DNA of 10,203 nt from NCBI GenBank assembly GCA_011800805.1, contig MPNW01000312.1:1-10203 (forward strand). The letters run 5' to 3'. Below, in pieces: positions 6,666 through 10,203 of this stretch (its first letter is position 1; every line of letters begins with the position of its first letter). The notes under the pieces were generated by a model that did not search any database, was not told where the DNA came from, and worked only from the letters and a program-made list of their open reading frames with translations. The position numbers and the translations under genes were made by a program. The stretch comes from Hirudo medicinalis (lineage: Eukaryota; Annelida; Clitellata; Hirudinida; Hirudinidae).

Positions 6666-6780
6666 TTTCGGTTTCGGCCGAAGGCCTCGTTAAATGTTTG
6701 GTTTTGGCTTCGGTCGAACGTAATTTTTAACTTTTGGTTTGGTTTCGACCGAAACCAAAAAAACACATTCGGTCGGTCAT
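6666..6780. repeat. Right cluster of TTTCGG/CCGAAA subterminal repeats
   Basis: Palindromic units TTTCGGTTTCGGCCGAA (6666-6682), GGCTTCGGTCGAACG (6706-6720), GGTTTCGACCGAAACC (6741-6756) and ATTCGGTCGGTCAT (6767-6780) lie within 115 bases. They mirror the left cluster at 6175-6232 and probably mark transposase-binding subterminal DNA. Confidence 0.65.
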
Positions 6781-6855
6781 TAGTCGCTTTCGCAAATAGT
6801 TGCCTAGCGACTGTGTCCTAACATGTATGCTTTAACATGCTTAATTTTAATGTTA

Positions 6856-6902
6856 ATTGAGCATCCTCTAAATATCATCCAAAAATCCTAAAAAGTTGCA
6901 CA
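6856..6902 (-). repeat. Right arm of the 1.66-kb inverted repeat pair
   Basis: ATTGAGCATCCTCTAA at 6856-6871 is the reverse complement of 5273-5288. The arm continues outward to AAAAGTTGCACA at 6891-6902. A related TTGTGCAACTTTT also occurs at 5393-5405, inside the left end, so this sequence family is present more than twice. Confidence 0.5.
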
Positions 6903-7920
6903 AATATTGCTTTCCATAAAACGAACAAAATTAAAACCTGTGCAACATTGAATTAAAAAAATTTATTTTAGACTTTTAGTCTAATTGACTAAAACCGAAA
7001 ATTCGTAAAACGAAACTACATTTATTATGCATTATGAAGCCATCACGGTTTTTTTAAATTCCCGATTTCAATCACTAACTAAAACCAAAAAACAATTATG
7101 AGCAAATGGTGTTTAGGAAATTCTGGTGAGACGCTCTTAATAAATTATTAATTAAATAATTTTTAAACTTGGACAGTCAAGAAAAGCGAGAATTTCTTTT
7201 TGCGTGGAAATTTTAAAATAATTTCATTTGAAGTTGTGAAAGCAAAAACATATTTAAAATTTCTAATAACTTACATGAATTTGTTATTTATTTTTTGATC
7301 GATAATAACCGTACATCGACTAATGTTTGAGGGCCCTTGGAAGCTTTAGTACAAAGCCGTCTTAAATGAAAAAATAGGTTTGGATTTTATTTACAGAAGG
7401 AATCGTTGGAAAATAGTTAAGTCGATCATAAACTTTAATGCGAGTGGAAAGTTGCTAAGGTATAAAACTTCTCAAGCACGTTTTTAGAAAAATGAACACC
7501 AAATATTAACCATTTGGATGGATAAATTAACTGAAAGTTTCATAAAATAAATTATTCGGCTAAAAACAAACGGCTTTAAAAATTTTTCAATGTATATTCA
7601 ATACATCGTTATATTCTAAAACAAATATTTGTTCACCCCTCTTCATATTGATACGATCCACCCATGCATTCATCTTTAATTGATGCGTTTTTATTTCATA
7701 GTTTTGTCTAACTGATGTTATATGCCGCAATCAATGCAATATTGGCTGTGGACGACGAGGCATGAAGCACAAACGAGTGTAAAGACTACCATTAATTATC
7801 ATAATTAAAATATTAAAAATCAAATTCAGATCAAAAATCAACTGTTACAAGATAACGGCTATATCACCTAAAAACATAGATAAAAATGTATGGTATTTGG
7901 CTATAATATTTACTTTTTTA
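6903..7920. other. Non-coding AT-rich stretch
   Basis: No gene, RNA gene or transposon protein was recognised. One small hairpin at 6974-6994 has perfect 8-base arms (TTTTAGTC, loop TAATT, GACTAAAA). It may belong to an old element but has no partner sequence that I can identify. Confidence 0.55.
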
Positions 7921-7943
7921 AAGTTTGTAATTGCATTTTTGTC

Positions 7944-7966
7944 GTGATTTTTAACATAAAAATCAC
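7944..7966. repeat. Perfect hairpin, 10-base arms with 3-base loop
   Basis: GTGATTTTTA (7944-7953), loop ACA, TAAAAATCAC (7957-7966). It lies just beyond the second copy of the dispersed repeat and may be part of it. It is too AT-rich and isolated to call a terminator or an RNA gene. Confidence 0.6.
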
Positions 7967-8007
7967 AATTTTGAAGCTACCCTTAACAGTTTGATGAAAT
8001 ATTGAAT

Positions 8008-8141
8008 GCATATTCATGGGTAATGAGGAGAAGGGTGTCCCACCTCCCTTTCCTGAATAACTGTTGCCCCCTGACTTTTGGCGAGAAACAAAATCATCAC
8101 TCATCAGTTTAAGCACCCTCCTGGAAAAGGCTAAAATAGGA
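8008..8141 (-). repeat. Dispersed repeat, copy 2
   Basis: Reverse-strand relative of 1888-2020. The core CTGTTGCCCCCTGACTT at 8061-8077 is the complement of AAGTCAGGGGGCAACAG, which differs at one base from copy 1. An 84-codon open frame on this strand (DDFVSRQKSGGN) has a counterpart in copy 1 (SSHKSGGN), but this reflects the shared repeat rather than a demonstrated gene. Confidence 0.6.
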
Positions 8142-8164
8142 ATGCATGAAGGAACACAGCCCAT

Positions 8165-8670
8165 AGAGTTTACCTGGCTAAAAACTTCCGAAAATGTTTA
8201 GGCAACGGCAACTCAACCTTGAGTGATTCCTGATAAGGCTGAATAAAATGTATCAAATTAATTTTTTATAAATTGAATTGTAGTAGACAGAACTCAGGAA
8301 TGAAACTCTTGCTTCAAAACTCATATTCATAATTGATATAAAATCTTACATTTAAAAAAGTTGTTATAATATACGTTGTGATATATCTTCAATTGTTTGA
8401 GGTAATATTTTTATCTTTAATGTAGGAATTTTAATCGATTTTTGTTTAGCTGCAAGGCAATTTTTACAATTTCACACTTAAATATTAATTTAAGACTCAT
8501 TCCAAAATTGATTCTAAAATTATTTAAAATAAAATGATGTTCTGATGATTTCAAATATAATCATGATTTTATCGAATGTTCATTTTCAAAATTTAATTTT
8601 TACATTAAAAATTACGATAAAAATTTATTTATTAATCTCTGACTAAACGCTTAAGTCTTCCATACAAATC
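8165..8670. other. Non-coding AT-rich stretch
   Basis: No gene, RNA gene or distinct repeat was seen. Composition is extremely AT-rich with dense stops in all frames. Confidence 0.55.
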
Positions 8671-8676
8671 ATAGAC

Positions 8677-8814
8677 AGTTATTTTAGTTCCGCTTTTGAT
8701 AGTTATAGTCATGATAGTTATAGTCTAGTTATAGTTATTTTGTTTTAGTTTAGTTATAGCTTTGAATTTCAGATTTTTTAGTTATAGTTTTAATTTTTTT
8801 TAGTTATAGTTTTG
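8677..8814. repeat. AGTTATAG repeat cluster, left
   Basis: Six copies of AGTTATAG, irregularly spaced and mixed with TTTTAGTT, between 8701 and 8809, preceded by AGTTATTTTAGTT at 8677-8689. The spacing is not regular enough for a simple satellite. All copies point the same way. Confidence 0.75.
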
Positions 8815-8839
8815 ATTCTCTTATTTCTCATGTAAGAAT

Positions 8840-9110
8840 TTTTTGGACAAATTTTCGATTATTCGAGTTAACAGCTTTAAAAACACTTTTTTCCAAATTT
8901 GCCCAACATCAACTCTTCCTAACTGTTAAATCCCCGCACTCTGAGAAGACTCTCTCCACATATGTTTGTTAGGACGAGGCAGACACTAAATCCAGGCCAG
9001 CTTTGATAGATTTGGAAATTGGCCTTCCCTCCCCAGCCAAGCATGATGTTCCCTAACTCAGATATATATTGCATCATTTCATGTGATATTGGAGTAAGGC
9101 CAATTTCTTA
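8840..9110 (-). pseudogene. hAT transposase C-terminal fragment, broken
   Basis: On the minus strand, in order: MQYISELGN (about 9074-9048), WLGREGQFPNLSKLAW (9039-8992), VSASS, a stop, QTYVERVFSECGDLTVRKS (to about 8912), a TGA at 8911-8909, then NLEKSVFKAVNS (about 8899-8865). The block PNLSKLA...ASS..YVERVFS.CGDLT...NLE..VF is the dimerisation region of a hAT subfamily found in fish and invertebrates, in which the VER and FS positions are conserved. At least two frame changes (near 9040 and 8988) and two internal stops show that it is dead. It differs clearly from the C-terminus at 6283 (SEQLFSAG), so two hAT lineages have inserted here. Confidence 0.75.
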
Positions 9111-9499
9111 ACCTTCCAACTTAGCAAGGTACTAGAATCTTTTTAAAGGCGGTGAGGCTGCGGAGCTATCGATTTGCTGGATCCCAATGAGGGTGCACTA
9201 CTTGAAAACTGAAAAAATATTTATCTTTAAGTGGCACAGACTATTTGGCTACTGCATCATACAGAAAATGCAGACAAACACCAACTTCTTGACGCCTTCT
9301 GAATCTGCTTTTGTGTTCCTACTGTGCTATGTAAACCTTACTTTGCGATGTAGGGAAGTAGGCTAAAGGCTAGAAGTGCTTGTAATAAGTAAAGACCCTA
9401 GATAGAATACTCTACAATAAAATAAATTTTTAAAAATTTATACTCATAATATTTATTATACTTTATATAATTTTTTAAGTCATTTGTATGGTTTTATTT

Positions 9500-9597
9500 A
9501 AGTTTTAGTTATGATTTTAGTTTTTCAATTTTTTAGTTTCATTTTAGTTAAGTTGCTTGTTAGTTATTTTAGTTTTTCATAACTAAAATGAAGTATG
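9500..9597. repeat. TTTTAGTT repeat cluster, right, with end hairpin
   Basis: Several copies of TTTTAGTT, then ATTTTAGTT (9566-9574), loop TTTCAT, AACTAAAAT (9581-9589): a perfect 9-base hairpin that closes the cluster. It could be close to the true end of hAT-2. Confidence 0.65.
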
Positions 9598-9605
9598 ATC
9601 AAACA

Positions 9606-9690
9606 ACGTTATTATTATTGATGCTGTTATTATTACTGTACTTCCTTTCATTATCACCATCGTTAATTGTCATAAGCATTACCATCACCA
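9606..9690. repeat. Degenerate TTA/ATC trinucleotide tract
   Basis: Interrupted runs such as TTATTATTATTGATG, TTATTATTACTG and ATTACCATCACCATTA form a decayed trinucleotide microsatellite. It starts just after the right end of hAT-2. Confidence 0.6.
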
Positions 9691-9805
9691 TTAATAATCC
9701 TTATTAATTATAATATAACATTGTATAATAATGTATTATTGTAAAATTTCAGTTATATTGTAATAAACGACGGGGCTTAATTTATGCCGAGTTTATTATT
9801 GGATT

Positions 9806-9922
9806 TATTCAGCAAATATTCAGTTAGCAAGTGAGTGGTATTACCAGTAAATATCACACTTACGTAATAATCCTGCTGCCCGTTATTGCGTAACGATCAG
9901 TTGCGTGATTATTTGCTGAATA
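9806..9922. mobile_element. MITE-like element with 12-base inverted ends
   Basis: TATTCAGCAAAT (9806-9817) and ATTTGCTGAATA (9911-9922) are exact reverse complements 117 bases apart overall. They can be read as inverted repeats TTCAGCAAAT bounded by TA on both sides, the dinucleotide duplicated by Tc1/mariner-type and some other DNA transposons. The interior is non-coding and contains a small hairpin, CGTTA-TTGCG-TAACG (about 9892-9906). It is a likely non-autonomous element; which transposase moved it is unknown. Confidence 0.6.
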
Positions 9923-10076
9923 GGAATGTTCTTCAATGTCAAGTATCTTTGTGGGCTTTGAGATTCTGTGAGGTTTTGTGAGATGTCATAACCTTAATCA
10001 GCGAACATAGAGATAGTCCTAGTAAGATTCTAAATACAACAATAAATTAATTAATAAACTTAATTACAAAAACTAA

Positions 10077-10203
10077 TTAACCCTTGGATGCCTAAGGGGG
10101 GGGGTACAATTGTACCCCAGAGTTTCCTTTTTTGAAATCCTAGAATCACTTTTAGAAATTTTGTCCTGAATTTTTGTGAGAATTATCTTCAACATGTGTT
10201 TGA
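10077..10203 (+). mobile_element. Possible piggyBac-type left terminus, cut by the window edge
   Basis: TTAA at 10077-10080, the invariant target of piggyBac transposons, is followed directly by CCCTTGGATGCC, matching the CCC start usual for that superfamily. Next come nine G (10096-10104) and a perfect 18-base palindrome GGGGTACAATTGTACCCC (10101-10118). The rest runs off the window, so no transposase or opposite end can be checked. TTAA followed by CCC also occurs by chance in AT-rich DNA, so this stays tentative. Confidence 0.4.
10101..10118. repeat. 18-base perfect palindrome
   Basis: GGGGTACAATTGTACCCC equals its own reverse complement and is preceded by five more G. In an otherwise AT-rich region, its GC-rich arms stand out. 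It would suit a subterminal palindrome of a DNA transposon or a dimeric protein-binding site. Confidence 0.95.

Larger units (their letters stand above)
6165..6780 (+). mobile_element. Internally deleted hAT-type DNA transposon remnant (hAT-1)
   Basis: Clusters of TTTCGG/CCGAAA repeats at 6175-6232 and 6666-6780 flank a fragment encoding the transposase C-terminus. A 17-base block, TTTCGGTTTCGGCCGAA, is identical in both clusters (6175-6191 and 6666-6682). Such subterminal palindromic repeats next to a transposase are typical of hAT elements, whose transposase binds them. The zinc finger and RNase H-like core of the transposase are missing, so the copy looks like an internal-deletion derivative. 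The outer ends are not certain: CAGACCCGG at about 6151-6159 is a possible left tip, but no matching right tip or 8-base target duplication was found. Confidence 0.7.
8675..9597 (-). mobile_element. Second hAT-type transposon remnant (hAT-2), minus strand
   Basis: A transposase C-terminal fragment on the minus strand is bracketed by two clusters of AGTTATAG/TTTTAGTT repeats (8677-8814 and 9500-9597). AGTTATAG occurs six times in the left cluster. AGTTATTTTAGTT occurs once in each cluster (8677-8689 and 9562-9574), in the same orientation. Repeats of this kind near a hAT gene suggest subterminal binding sites, as in hAT-1, but the repeat unit and the transposase subfamily differ, so the two elements are independent. 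The interior is about 660 bases, far too short for a whole transposase gene. No terminal inverted repeat or 8-base duplication was identified, so the borders are approximate. Confidence 0.6.

Noticed and set aside
7910..8164. 84-codon minus-strand open frame
   Set aside because: It coincides with the dispersed repeat copy 2 and a poly-AT hairpin. The similar residues in copy 1 come from shared repeat DNA, with no sign of selection on protein.
1..10203. CRISPR array, bacterial operon, tRNA or rRNA gene
   Set aside because: No regularly spaced direct repeats, no ribosome binding sites with tight open frames, and no conserved tRNA T-arm motif with a matching acceptor stem were found on either strand.

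Overview
This is animal (metazoan) nuclear DNA, probably from an invertebrate with an AT-rich genome. The evidence is spliceosomal GT-AG introns, degenerate copies of animal-type non-LTR reverse transcriptase and hAT transposase, long non-coding AT-rich stretches and no bacterial gene layout. I cannot name the species. All introns supported here are short (34 to 72 bases, and one of 398), which fits compact-intron lineages, but that is weak evidence.

Left part (1-1080): a broken non-LTR retrotransposon on the minus strand, GC-richer than the rest. It keeps the middle and C-terminal part of the reverse transcriptase in four reading-frame pieces. The motif A catalytic Asp is replaced by Asn, and the segment that should hold motif C is missing beside a single N in the assembly. 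1084-1887 is non-coding. A dispersed repeat lies at 1888-2020, with an inverted relative at 8008-8141.

Centre-left (2557-4287): the only part that looks like intact host genes. Gene A (2557-2911) is a short two-exon model ending in a clear stop and an ATTAAA signal. Gene B starts 117 bases later at 3029. Its five exons (3029-3048, 3447-3826, 3892-3975, 4048-4151, 4205-4270) join in frame across four introns into a protein of 217 residues that I do not recognise. The close spacing, short 3' end of A and an AG just before the start of B allow an operon-like or trans-spliced arrangement, though this is not proven. 4288-5244 looks empty.

Centre-right (5245-6902): a 16-base perfect inverted repeat, extended outward by weaker similarity, encloses two dead coding remnants. 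One (5539-6102) resembles, from memory, a conserved uncharacterised protein family spread through invertebrate genomes. The other is the C-terminal dimerisation region of a hAT transposase (about 6255-6485) between clusters of TTTCGG/CCGAAA repeats. Inside it, a 60-base exact duplication split by one N has the signature of an assembly artefact.

Right part (6903-10203): mostly AT-rich non-coding DNA with repeats. It holds a second, unrelated hAT remnant on the minus strand (about 8840-9110) between AGTTATAG-type repeat clusters, a degenerate trinucleotide tract, a MITE-like 117-base element with 12-base inverted ends (9806-9922), and at the right edge a TTAA-CCC terminus with an 18-base palindrome that looks like the end of a piggyBac-type element running out of the window.

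Nothing here forms a defence system or metabolic pathway. The window is a transposon graveyard around one small pair of apparently real genes.
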